Assembly: GCF_935822925.1 (NCBI RefSeq)
Contig: NZ_CAKXZS010000024.1
Location: forward strand, 99,796 to 163,795
From: Mesorhizobium ventifaucium
Lineage (GTDB): Bacteria > Pseudomonadota > Alphaproteobacteria > Rhizobiales > Rhizobiaceae
DNA length: 64,000 nucleotides
Direction of reading: 5' to 3'
The stretch's first letter is position 1. Each line of letters begins with the position of its first letter. A program made the position numbers and the translations under genes. Below the pieces are notes generated by a model. That model was not told the origin of the DNA. It worked only from the letters and a program-made list of their open reading frames with translations, and made no database searches. Of this stretch, positions 54,503-62,489 are shown piece by piece.

Positions 54503-55495
54503 ATGGTTGGCACCGCCTTCAAAAAACTCCGCCGGGACCTGGCGTTCCGCTATGGCAGGCGGCTGCGCCAGTTCAACTACTGGCTGCTGGCGCGCCTCGC
54601 GATGACGATGATTTGGCTGCTGCGTCTGCTGCCGGTCGACAGCGCGCTCAATTTCGCCGACCGCGCCGCCCGCCGCATTGGTCCGTGGGTGGGGCGCCAC
54701 AACGTCGCCATCGCCAATCTGCGCAAGGCTTATCCGGAAAAGAGCGACAAGGAGATCCAGGCCATCGCTTCCGACATGTGGGGCAACATGGCTCGCCTTG
54801 CCGCGGAATACATTTTTCTCGATGCCCTGTTCGACTACGATCCCGCCGCGACAAAACCAGGCCGCGTCGAGGTCCGCGGCGTCGATCATTTCGTCGAGAT
54901 CGCCGGCGAGCAAAAACCGCATATCATCTTCACCGGGCATCTCGGCAATTTCGAGCTGCTTCCGGTGGCGGCAGCCACTTTCGGCATGAACATCACGGCG
55001 TTATTTCGCCCGCCCAACAACCCCTACCTTGCCGACTACATCCTCTCGACTCGCCGCTCGACCATGGGGTCGCTCCTGCCTTCCGCGACCGGCGCCTCAT
55101 TCGCGCTGGCGGCCATCCTGGAGAAAGGCGGCAATATCGGCGTGCTCGTCGACCAGAAATTCTCGAGCGGGCTCGAAACGACATTCTTCGGCCGCCCATG
55201 CGAGAGCAACCGGGTCCTGGGCACCCTGGCACGGCACTATGACTGCGATGTCTATCCGGCGCGCTGCGTGCGCCTGCCAGGCAACCGCTTCCGGCTCGAG
55301 ATCGAGGACAGACTGAACTTGCCGCGCACCGCCGGCGGCAGTGTCGACGTCCACGGCACCACCCAGTTGCTCAACGACGTGGTCGAGCGCTGGGTGCGCG
55401 AGGATCCCGGCCAGTGGATGTGGTTCCACAAAAGATGGGAAATCAGCGGCCCGCGCAGGAAGCGCAAGCGGGCGAGGAACCGCGGCGAAGCCTGA
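54503..55495 (+). CDS. lpxXL: lipid A very-long-chain acyltransferase LpxXL
   Basis: 330 residues of the LpxL/HtrB acyltransferase family. One membrane anchor (about 28-48), then the catalytic HX4E motif GHLGNFE near 147-153, ALFRPPNNPYLADYI, GVLVDQKF and a C-terminal WMWFHKRWE. It transfers the 27-hydroxy-C28 chain from AcpXL to lipid A at the inner membrane. The ATG at 54503 follows the dehydrogenase stop by two bases. A basic tail (RRKRKRARNR) is present. The gene closes the cluster; a terminator lies 115 bp downstream. Confidence 0.94.
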   Translation: MVGTAFKKLRRDLAFRYGRRLRQFNYWLLARLAMTMIWLLRLLPVDSALNFADRAARRIGPWVGRHNVAIANLRKAYPEKSDKEIQAIASDMWGNMARLAAEYIFLDALFDYDPAATKPGRVEVRGVDHFVEIAGEQKPHIIFTGHLGNFELLPVAAATFGMNITALFRPPNNPYLADYILSTRRSTMGSLLPSATGASFALAAILEKGGNIGVLVDQKFSSGLETTFFGRPCESNRVLGTLARHYDCDVYPARCVRLPGNRFRLEIEDRLNLPRTAGGSVDVHGTTQLLNDVVERWVREDPGQWMWFHKRWEISGPRRKRKRARNRGEA

Positions 55496-55558
55496 GCGGC
55501 GGGACGAGAGGCAGCGCCAGCGTGAAGCGATTGCCCTGCAACTGTAGGTAGTTTCGAC

Positions 55559-55634
55559 TTGACAAATGACGGCAGCTATGCTAGGAATTTAAGCACAATA
55601 TTGATCTGCGCCCGCCCACTGAGGCGGGTTTTTT
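55559..55634 (+). ncRNA. candidate small RNA downstream of lpxXL
   Basis: In the 420-bp gap after lpxXL, a TTGACA box (55559-55564) with TAGGAA 17 bp later, or alternatively an RNA beginning near 55567, leads into GGCAGCTATGCTAGGAATTT, then TTGATCTGCG and a strong terminator hairpin with a T-run. The block TTGATCTGCGCCCGCC plus hairpin reminds me of the alphaproteobacterial suhB/MmgR (alpha-r8) small RNA family. The rest of the gap shows no gene. The exact 5' end and the identity are uncertain. Confidence 0.4.
55611..55634 (+). terminator. Rho-independent terminator
   Basis: CCCGCC (55611-55616) and GGCGGG (55623-55628) form a GC-rich stem with a six-base loop, followed at once by six T. It ends the candidate small RNA and may also end transcription from the lpxXL operon 115 bp upstream. 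Confidence 0.85.
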
Positions 55635-55914
55635 GTTTCGGCCGGATCGCTCGACCGTCGCCCCTCCGTGACCCATCGGTTATCTTCGCTGTGCGGGTGA
55701 CGAGTGGCAACAATGCACAGCGTCGGAACCGTAGAACTGAGTTTTGCCCGAAAGCAGACATCGCCGGAGCACGCTATAGGTCGCGGTTGTCAACGGCCTT
55801 GTAGCTTGCATATGGCGCCAGCGAGCGCACCACTCGATGACTCGAGGCGATGGCAGCCTGGCCGCCGATCGTCCGGAGCGCGCCGCCTCCCAAGGCCCTC
55901 TCATTTCGATAAGG

Positions 55915-56547
55915 CTACACGTCAGAGCCAACCGAAGGGGCGCAATAGCGAAGCCCATCCACCAGTAAGCCAACCATGCGTCGTGCTTGGTCGGGGCCGC
56001 CACCATAGTGGTCTGGTGAGCAGAGCCTGGCAATCGCGAACAATAATTCTTTAGCATCAACGTCCGAGCGAACATCGCCCGCTTCGGTCGCGGCATCCAG
56101 CAAGGTCTGCAGCGCGGGCCGAAGTTTCTCAAGAAAATACAGCGGCAAGGACTCATATGCCGGATCGCCTGAGGAGAAGGCCGCGGCGAGTCCACGCTTG
56201 GCAGCGATAAAGTCCACGTAACGCTGCATCCATCGGGCGAGCGCTGGCCCGGGTTGATATTCGGCCGCAATGGCAGATGCAGCATTTGCGCAGGCATCCA
56301 CTTCGTTACGGAAGACCGCCACGATCAGGTCCGAGCGCTGCGGGAAATGCCGATAGAGCGTACCCACGCCAACGCCGGCTTTATCGGCGATCTCTCGCAC
56401 CGGAGCATCGACTCCCGAAGCTGCAAACACTGCCATTGCTGCTTCGAGCAGCGCCTTGGAGTTGCGTTGCGCGTCCGCGCGCACGCGCCGATCCGTCGAG
56501 TTTAGGGGCTCCAGGCCACCACCCCGCTCCTCCGATTTGTCGTCCAT
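55915..56547 (-). CDS. TetR/AcrR-family repressor
   Basis: 210 residues from ATG 56547. N-terminal helix-turn-helix: LLEAAMAVFAASGVDAPVRE followed by IADKAGVGVGTLYRHFPQRS near 55-80. The C-terminal ligand domain is all-helical (ALARWMQRYVDFIAAKRGLA). It is divergent from an SDR gene and twin 15-bp palindromes lie between them, just upstream of its own start, so it should repress both. A GTG four codons upstream could also start it. The type resembles regulators of SDR or oxidoreductase genes in rhizobia; ligand unknown. Confidence 0.9.
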   Translation of the reverse strand: MDDKSEERGGGLEPLNSTDRRVRADAQRNSKALLEAAMAVFAASGVDAPVREIADKAGVGVGTLYRHFPQRSDLIVAVFRNEVDACANAASAIAAEYQPGPALARWMQRYVDFIAAKRGLAAAFSSGDPAYESLPLYFLEKLRPALQTLLDAATEAGDVRSDVDAKELLFAIARLCSPDHYGGGPDQARRMVGLLVDGLRYCAPSVGSDV

Positions 56548-56567
56548 GCTTTTTTCCACTTGATAAA

Positions 56568-56604
56568 CGGAACAATGTTCCGTATAAAACGGAATGAGGT
56601 TCCG
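56568..56604. promoter_or_regulatory. twin TetR operators
   Basis: CGGAACAATGTTCCG (56568-56582) is a perfect palindrome and CGGAATGAGGTTCCG (56590-56604) a close copy, 22 bp apart centre to centre, that is two helical turns. Both lie in the divergent gap between the TetR gene and the SDR gene. This is the layout expected for two TetR dimers bound on one face of the DNA. Confidence 0.8.
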
Positions 56605-56668
56605 ATTGGGAGAATTAGCACAGCATGGCGCCGTTGCCTACACGTCAATGCAAAAAGAGGAGATCACC

Positions 56669-57391
56669 ATGCGGGTCAAACCCATTGCCCTAGTCACTGC
56701 AGCCACCAAGGGAATCGGTCTCCAAATCGCCAAGGATCTTGCGACGCACGGCCTCACCGTGCTCGTAGGGTCGCGCAACCTCGAGCATGCGGAGACGGCT
56801 GCAAAGAGCATCGGCGCGCATGCCCGCGCCTTCCAACTCGATGTCACGAACCAAGCCTCGATCGCCGCAGCGGCAAAGCGCATCCGTAACGAGTTCGGTC
56901 GCCTCGACGTCCTGGTGAACAATGCGGGCATGTCCCATGCGGGAAAGCAGGGCATCTCGCATGCGGCGTCCCTCGACGAGCTACGCTCGGTGTTCGAGAC
57001 CAACGTGTTCGGCGTCGTCGCCGTCACGCAGGCGATGTTGCGGCTCCTTGGTGAAGCGCCAGCGGCACGCATCGTCAGCGTCGACCCGTCCAATCCACAG
57101 CGCGCATTGTTCGGCTCTGTTTGCAGCCCTTCGAAGACTGCCCTCGATGCGCCGACGCTCGCCTTCGCCATCGAATTTGAGGACGCTGGCGCCAACGCTG
57201 CCTGCCCCGGCTTCACTTCGACGAACCTCAACAACTTCGAGGGCACCCGCACGGCCGGACGCGCCGCGTGAGCCCTGCGCCTCGCGGTCCTCGACGCCAA
57301 CGGTGCGATGGGCACGTTCCCGAACCAGGACGGGCCGTTTCCGCGGCGGTCTCGTCCCGACTGCGTGAAGTCTGACCAGGCAGCGCACTGA
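56669..57391 (+). pseudogene. short-chain dehydrogenase, catalytically defective and cut by TGA
   Basis: ATG 56669 has AGAGGAGA upstream. The Rossmann part (VTAATKGIGLQ, then LDVLVNNAGMSHAG) is recognisable, but the first Gly of TGxxxGxG is Ala and the catalytic Tyr of YxxxK is Cys (CSPSKTAL). A TGA at 57269-57271 stops it at 200 residues; beyond it the same frame continues ALRLAVLDANGAMGTFPNQD to a stop at 57391, giving the usual length of 240. Lost Tyr plus stop codon imply no dehydrogenase activity. It is the obvious target of the divergent TetR regulator. Confidence 0.75.
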
Positions 57392-57399
57392 CCGCCATT

Positions 57400-57474
57400 C
57401 ACCGCCCGCGTAAAGCTGCGCTCCCGAGCGACCTCAGGGAAGGCTCGCATCTCGCTGAACTCGTCACGCGGCAT
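57400..57474 (-). pseudogene. LysR-family regulator, N-terminal remnant
   Basis: From ATG 57474 the minus strand reads MPRDEFSEMRAFPEVARERS then FTRAV, the first helices of LysR regulators that usually read EFSDMLAFLAVAEERSFTRA. After about 25 residues the similarity stops at the SDR remnant. It is divergent from the MFS gene, the common position for a LysR controlling an exporter. Confidence 0.5.
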
Positions 57475-57570
57475 TGGTGAGCTCCGTTCACTACGACATG
57501 CAGATTATAGCTGCTAGTCGGACAAGACCTGCCCGGCTACCTAGTCTGGCAACGGACAGGAGCGCACGGA

Positions 57571-59184
57571 ATGGCCATCGACCTGACACTGGATGACACG
57601 CTGGCGGCTGAAGGGGCGGTAACGCCATGGGCCGCCGTCACCTGCCTCTCGCTTTTGACCTTTCTCCTGGTCGGCTTGGAATTCATGCCGGTGAGCCTGT
57701 TGACTCCGATTGCGCAGGACCTGGCCATCTCGGAAGGCCAAGCCGGACAGGCGATCGCCGTGTCGGGGCTCTTTGCCGTGATCACGAGCCTGTTCGGCAA
57801 CTCGCTCCTCGCCAAGCTCGACCGGAGAACGGTCGTCCTGCTCTACACGACAGTGCTGGTCGCATCGAGTTTGGCCGTTGCCCTCGCTCCCAACTTCTTG
57901 GTTTTTCTGGCCGGACGGGCCCTGGTCGGCATCGCGATCGGCGGCTTCTGGTCGCTCTCCACGGCAATTTTGGCGCGCCTGGCCTCAGGCTCCGACCTGC
58001 CCAAGGCGATTGCCCTGCTGCAGGGTGGAACGGCATTCGCGATCGTCATCGCCGCGCCGCTCGGAAGCTTCCTCGGCGAACTGATCGGGTGGCGGGGCAC
58101 TTTCTTCGTCACAGTCCCAATCGGCCTCGCGGCGCTCATCTGGCAGTTCGCCGTTCTGCCGAAGATGCTGCCGATGGAGGCCGTTTCGGTATCCAGCATG
58201 TTCCGTCTGCTGCGCAATCGGACATTCACCATCGGCATGGCCGCAACTGGGCTCGCATTCATGGGAATGAATTCGCTGTCGATTTACCTGCGCCCATTCC
58301 TGGAAGGGGTCACGGGCCTCGACGTGAACGTCCTGTCGCTGGTGCTCCTTGGCCTGGGCTTAGGAGGCCTGGCGGGACTGTCCATCGCCGGCTTCGTTCT
58401 CCGGCGAAACCTCACCGCCGCGCTGATCGGGCTGCCGAGCGCGCTTGCGCTCCTCGCCCTGCTCCTGATCGCAGTGGGACCGGTGCTTTGGGCCACGGCT
58501 GCGCTTCTGGTTCTTTGGGGGCTGTTTAACACCCCGATTCCGGCGGCGTGGGGTACATGGATGGCTCAGATCATTCCCGACGATCTTGAAGCTGGAGGCG
58601 GGCTGCAGGTCGCATTGATCCAGTTCGCCATCGCCGGCGGCGCTTCCGCGGGCGGCATGCTGTTCGACGCTGCCGGCTGGTGCAGCGCCTTCCTTTTCGC
58701 CGCCGTCCTGCTGGCGGGCTCCGCCCTGCTCGCCGCTGCCGCCAGCCCTCGCGCTGCTGCGGTGCAGAACCTTTTGATCGCGGAGGGACAGCGCCCAGGA
58801 CAGCGCCCCCCTCTGTCCTGCCCTCTTTGCCAAGACTCGGCATCTCCCCCACAAGGAGGGAGATTGGCCTTCATCACTGATTTCGCCGACCACCAGCCTT
58901 GCAAAAAGGACGCTGTCCGCGAAGCTGCCGATCTCCCCCCAAGTGGGGGAGATGTCCGGCAGGACAGAGGGGGCGAAGGATCACTACAGAGCGCTTTTAT
59001 TCTGAACCGCCGCATTCTTGGCTGGGCTGGGCATTGCTGCGCTGCCCGACTTCCTTACCGACCTGCCGATCGCGGAGGGTACATTGAGACAAGTGATGGC
59101 GGATTATCCCTCGCCCGAGGCGGGGATCTATGTGGTGCGGCCATCTGGCGGGATTGCACCCAGAAAGGTGCGTGCGCTGATTGA
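57571..59184 (+). CDS. MFS drug/sugar efflux transporter, C-terminus running into a repeat
   Basis: Residues 1 to about 400 form a typical 12-helix DHA1-family exporter (FLLVGLEFMPVSLLTPIAQD, GRALVGIAIGGFWSLSTAIL with the motif-C-like helix, GWRGTFFVTVPIGL). The open frame then continues for about 130 residues that are simply translation of the repeat at 58804-58975 and of sequence antiframe to a LysR fragment; these are low in similarity to any transporter. The element was probably inserted close to the original stop codon. The transporter core looks intact. Start ATG 57571 follows CAGGAGCGC. Confidence 0.85.
   Translation: MAIDLTLDDTLAAEGAVTPWAAVTCLSLLTFLLVGLEFMPVSLLTPIAQDLAISEGQAGQAIAVSGLFAVITSLFGNSLLAKLDRRTVVLLYTTVLVASSLAVALAPNFLVFLAGRALVGIAIGGFWSLSTAILARLASGSDLPKAIALLQGGTAFAIVIAAPLGSFLGELIGWRGTFFVTVPIGLAALIWQFAVLPKMLPMEAVSVSSMFRLLRNRTFTIGMAATGLAFMGMNSLSIYLRPFLEGVTGLDVNVLSLVLLGLGLGGLAGLSIAGFVLRRNLTAALIGLPSALALLALLLIAVGPVLWATAALLVLWGLFNTPIPAAWGTWMAQIIPDDLEAGGGLQVALIQFAIAGGASAGGMLFDAAGWCSAFLFAAVLLAGSALLAAAASPRAAAVQNLLIAEGQRPGQRPPLSCPLCQDSASPPQGGRLAFITDFADHQPCKKDAVREAADLPPSGGDVRQDRGGEGSLQSAFILNRRILGWAGHCCAARLPYRPADRGGYIETSDGGLSLARGGDLCGAAIWRDCTQKGACAD
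58804..58975. repeat. MITE-like element with terminal inverted repeats
   Basis: Left end CGCCCCCCTCTGTCCTGCC (58804-58822) and right end GGCAGGACAGAGGGGGCG (58958-58975) are inverted copies of each other. Inside are two hairpins built on CATCTCCCCCACAAGGAGGG and on a C-run/AAGT/G-run. No coding capacity. A partial second copy is at 5-56. Elements of this look are scattered between genes in Mesorhizobium genomes as I remember them. This copy lies at the 3' end of the MFS gene and just before a LysR fragment. Confidence 0.8.
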
Positions 59185-59215
59185 CATCCTCATCGAATGG
59201 TTCGGCGCTCGTTGA
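59008..59215 (+). pseudogene. LysR-family regulator, C-terminal fragment
   Basis: Plus-strand frame AAFLAGLGIAALPDFLTDLP, then VMADYPSPEAGIYVVRPSGG and KVRALIDILIEWFG matches the end of the LysR substrate-binding domain, including the PRKVRALID helix before the C-terminus. No DNA-binding part is upstream; the repeat element ends about 30 bp before it. Whether it belonged with the LysR N-terminus at 57400-57474 (opposite strand) is open. About 66 of 300 residues remain. Confidence 0.72.
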
Positions 59216-59375
59216 GCGCAATCATTGCGACGTTCGGGTGGTGATCACGGGCAACGGCGAAAAAGCGCAGCCAACACCGGTCCCTTCGCCATCTCGGGCC
59301 ACAATCTCGATGGACTTAGAGCGGGTGGTTTTAGCCGCATTTCTGCGACGCCAGGAGAAAAGTGATCCTGATCGG

Positions 59376-60158
59376 TCAAAGCATTGCCTCATCGGCCGTA
59401 AGTGCATGCTCTCGCGTGCCGGAGACGATGATCTCCAGGACCTCATGCTCGTCGGTGTTTTTGATGTAGCGATCGCCGACGTTCTCGCCGCGCTTAAGCA
59501 CCATCACGCGGTCGCCCACAGCGAAGATGTCAACGAGGCGGTGGGAGATGATGATCTGGGCAACGCCCTGCTTTTTCAGTTCCAGCATGGTTTCGAGCAG
59601 CCGCTCGGTCGCCATCACTGAGAGATTGGCGGTCGGCTCGTCGAGTATCACCACGCGCGGCTGAAAGGAGATAGCGCGGGCAATCGCCACAGATTGCTGG
59701 CGGCCGCCCGAAAGGCTCTCGACCTTTTGATAGACGGAGTTCACGTCGACCTTGAGCCGCTTCAGCACACTGTCGGCTTCCGCGTACATTTTCCGCCGAT
59801 TGACGAAAAGGCCCCTGCGCGGCCAACGGCCAAGAAAGATATTCTGACCGACATCCATATTCCCGCAAAGAGCGAAATCCTGGTAGATCATCTCGATGCC
59901 GGCGTCGCGGCTTTCGTGCGGGCTCTTGAAGTGCACCGGCTGCCCGGCGACGAAGATCTCCCCGCCTGCGTCGCGCTGGTAGGCGCCGGTCAGGATCTTC
60001 ATCAGCGTCGACTTGCCGGCCGAGTTGTCGCCGACGAGGCCCAGGATCTCGCCGGGATAGAGCACGAGGTCGACGTTGCGGAGCGCCTGCACCGCACCGA
60101 AGGCTTTTTCGATGCCCCGCATTTCTACGATCGGTGCAGGCCTGGTCGCGTCACGCAT
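59376..60158 (-). CDS. sugar ABC transporter ATP-binding protein, FrcA type
   Basis: 260 residues with a single nucleotide-binding domain, unlike the tandem 500-residue RbsA. Walker A is GDNSAGKST near 43-51 (usual GDNGAGKST, so one Gly to Ser change), Q-loop MIYQDFALC, signature LSGGRQQSVAIARA, Walker B VVILDEPTANLS and switch His in IISHRL. It belongs to CUT2 monosaccharide importers like fructose FrcA. The start overlaps the end of the fused permease gene, so a homodimer would energise that permease. It is the last gene of the operon. Confidence 0.92.
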   Translation of the reverse strand: MRDATRPAPIVEMRGIEKAFGAVQALRNVDLVLYPGEILGLVGDNSAGKSTLMKILTGAYQRDAGGEIFVAGQPVHFKSPHESRDAGIEMIYQDFALCGNMDVGQNIFLGRWPRRGLFVNRRKMYAEADSVLKRLKVDVNSVYQKVESLSGGRQQSVAIARAISFQPRVVILDEPTANLSVMATERLLETMLELKKQGVAQIIISHRLVDIFAVGDRVMVLKRGENVGDRYIKNTDEHEVLEIIVSGTREHALTADEAML

Positions 60159-62406
60159 GGGTAGTTTCCGCCGTTCTTGTGCGCCGCGCGAGGCGCGCGC
60201 GCAGGCGGCCGAAGATGTTGGCCTGGCGCACCCAGATGTCGATCAGCACCGCCACGATCAGGATGCCACCGATGAAGACGTTGATCCAGTGCTGCGGCAT
60301 GGTAAAGCCCTGGACGTTGAGCTGCAGCAGCGCCCGGATCAGGGTGATCACCGCCGCCCCGGCGAGCGCCCCGATCACGGTGCCGTAGCCGCCGAAGATC
60401 GAACCGCCGCCGATGATCACCGAAGCGATGGCGTCGAGCTCGCGGAACTGGCCGGCTACCGGGTTGAAGCTGCGGAAGTAGGCGACGTTGATGATCCCGG
60501 CCATTGTCGCGCAGAGCGCCGCCAGCATGAGCGCTAAGAACCGCACCCGGTTGGTGTTGATCCCGGCATAAGCGGCGGCGCGAATGTTGCCGCCGGTCGC
60601 ATAGACCTTCTGCCCGAACGGCATGTAGGCGAGCACGACGCCGGCAATGAGGGCGACCAACAGCATCCAGATGGTCTGGACGCTCACCACCTCGGCGATC
60701 GAGCGCAGCAGCCCGTCCGGCAGCGAGATGCGGTAGTGCAGCAGGATGTCGTTCACCTTGCGGCCAAGCAGGTTGTAGCCCTCGGGCCAGCCGGTGAGCT
60801 GCTGCCCGGCGACGAACCAGGCGGCGAGGCCGCGGGCGATGTAGAACATGCCGAGCGTGGCGATGAAGGCCGGCAGCTTGAAGCCGACGGTGACGATCGC
60901 GTTGACGAGGCCGGCGCACATGCCCGCGAGCAGGCCCATTGCCACGGCGGTCACGGGGTCGGCGCCAAGGACCTTGAGGAAATAGGCGGCGGTGCTGCCG
61001 GCGAGAGCGAGCACCGCCCCGACGGAGAGATCGATATCGCCGGCGGCGATGACGTAGGTGAGTCCGATGGTGATCAGCGCAAGCTCGGTGTAGTTGAGCA
61101 AGATCGCGAAGCTGTTGGACAGGTTCCACCAGTAGTCCGGCCGGAGCGCGAGGCCGGTCAGCCACAGGAGCGCGGTCAGGATGATGGCGAGCGCGTCGCG
61201 CCGGGCGAGGAACTTGCCGAACCCGGTGGCCGACAACGCCATGTCGGTCGCCATCGCGCCCTTGGTCTGCACCCCCTCGATCGCGATGCCGCCGATTTCG
61301 TAGGCCGGTGGCGGCGGCCGGCCGCGGAGCCAGGCCCAGAGGCGCCCTGCCACCTGGCGGCGGATAAGATAGGGCTCGATGAGCACCGCGACGACGAGCA
61401 GCAGCCCGAGGAACACCGGCACCGCGCCGACCGGTAGCGAGAAAACGGCATTGACCGTGATCTCCTCGTCGCCGATCTTGATGATGCGCGTGATCGGCCA
61501 GCCCTCGCGCAACACCTTGTCGAGCAGCACCACCAGCAGGGCGCCAAGGCAGGATCCGGCGACCCGGCCGCGGCCGCCGAGGATCGAGGCGCCGCCGATG
61601 ATCACGGCGGCAATGGCGGTCAGCTCACCGCTGACGCCGTAGAGGGGCGTCACGCCCTTGTCCTGGGCAGCTGACATCAAGCCGGCCAGCGCCGCGCAGA
61701 GCGAGGAGATCAGGAAGGCTCGGATGCGCACCCAGTTGGTCGGGATGCCGGCATAGGACGCCGCCTGCTCGTTGCCGCCGGTGGCGAAGGTCTCGTAGCC
61801 CCAGCGCGTCTTAGCAAGCACATAGGCGCCGATCACGGCGACAACGAGGAAGATCACGATCTGGTTGTTGAAGCCGAGGAGGTTGGTCTCGCCGAGGTGA
61901 AAAAAACCCGGATAGCCGGTCGCCTTGGCAGGATAATAGATCGCCTGGCCGTGAGTGAGCGCCAGCACGAAGCCGCGGCCGATGAAAAGTATCGTCAGCG
62001 TGGCGATGAACGCCGGCACCTTCAGAATGGTGACGAGCACGCCGTTAATCAGCCCGATCAGCGTGCCGAGCAGCAGGCAGAGGATCACCGACGTGACGAC
62101 GCCGAGGTCAAGGAAGTTCGGCGCGAACAGCCTGGCGAAGACGACGGCGACTAGGCCGTAAGTTGAACCGACCGAAAGATCGAGGTCCTTGTTGACGATG
62201 ACGAAGGTCACTCCGACCGCGATGATGGCAACCCGCGAGGTGTCGCGGAGCAGCGAGTGAAACGCTCCTGTTGAGCCGAAGAACGCGGGATTGACGAGAG
62301 CGCCGCCGAGATAGAGCAGCAAAAGCAAGGCAACGAGCCCCACCTCCCAGCCGCCGACAATCTGGGACGGCGCACGGCCGAGCGATGTGGTCGCGGTAAG
62401 CGCCAT
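60151..62406 (-). CDS. fused tandem sugar ABC permease (CUT2/RbsC type)
   Basis: 751 residues made of two complete RbsC-like permeases in one chain. Half one (about 20-360) has DLDLSVGSTYG, KVPAFIATLTILFIGRG and AVIIGGASILGGRG; half two (about 395-745) repeats these as DIDLSVGAVLA, KLPAFIATLGMFYIARG and SVIIGGGSIFGGYG. The halves differ widely, so this is an old fusion rather than a recent duplication. A charged linker (about 360-395, RGRPPPPAYEIGG) joins them. A fused heterodimer would form the whole channel, served by the single-domain ATPase encoded next. ATG 62406; the gene follows the binding-protein gene. Confidence 0.93.
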   Translation of the reverse strand: MALTATTSLGRAPSQIVGGWEVGLVALLLLLYLGGALVNPAFFGSTGAFHSLLRDTSRVAIIAVGVTFVIVNKDLDLSVGSTYGLVAVVFARLFAPNFLDLGVVTSVILCLLLGTLIGLINGVLVTILKVPAFIATLTILFIGRGFVLALTHGQAIYYPAKATGYPGFFHLGETNLLGFNNQIVIFLVVAVIGAYVLAKTRWGYETFATGGNEQAASYAGIPTNWVRIRAFLISSLCAALAGLMSAAQDKGVTPLYGVSGELTAIAAVIIGGASILGGRGRVAGSCLGALLVVLLDKVLREGWPITRIIKIGDEEITVNAVFSLPVGAVPVFLGLLLVVAVLIEPYLIRRQVAGRLWAWLRGRPPPPAYEIGGIAIEGVQTKGAMATDMALSATGFGKFLARRDALAIILTALLWLTGLALRPDYWWNLSNSFAILLNYTELALITIGLTYVIAAGDIDLSVGAVLALAGSTAAYFLKVLGADPVTAVAMGLLAGMCAGLVNAIVTVGFKLPAFIATLGMFYIARGLAAWFVAGQQLTGWPEGYNLLGRKVNDILLHYRISLPDGLLRSIAEVVSVQTIWMLLVALIAGVVLAYMPFGQKVYATGGNIRAAAYAGINTNRVRFLALMLAALCATMAGIINVAYFRSFNPVAGQFRELDAIASVIIGGGSIFGGYGTVIGALAGAAVITLIRALLQLNVQGFTMPQHWINVFIGGILIVAVLIDIWVRQANIFGRLRARLARRTRTAETTHA

Positions 62407-62489
62407 GGTCTCTTCTGGTCGATTTCCTGCTGCCGCATTGCGGGAGAGCCTGCGCCCTCCCGCAATGATGTCAGACGTTCCGAGCGGGC

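Noticed and set aside
57269..57271. TGA in the SDR as a selenocysteine codon
   Set aside because: The position is after the active-site region and near the C-terminus, with no sign of a selenocysteine context; a nonsense change is simpler.
58790..59184. Extra C-terminal domain of about 130 residues on the MFS protein
   Set aside because: It is a translation of the repeat element and of an off-frame LysR remnant, so not a functional domain.
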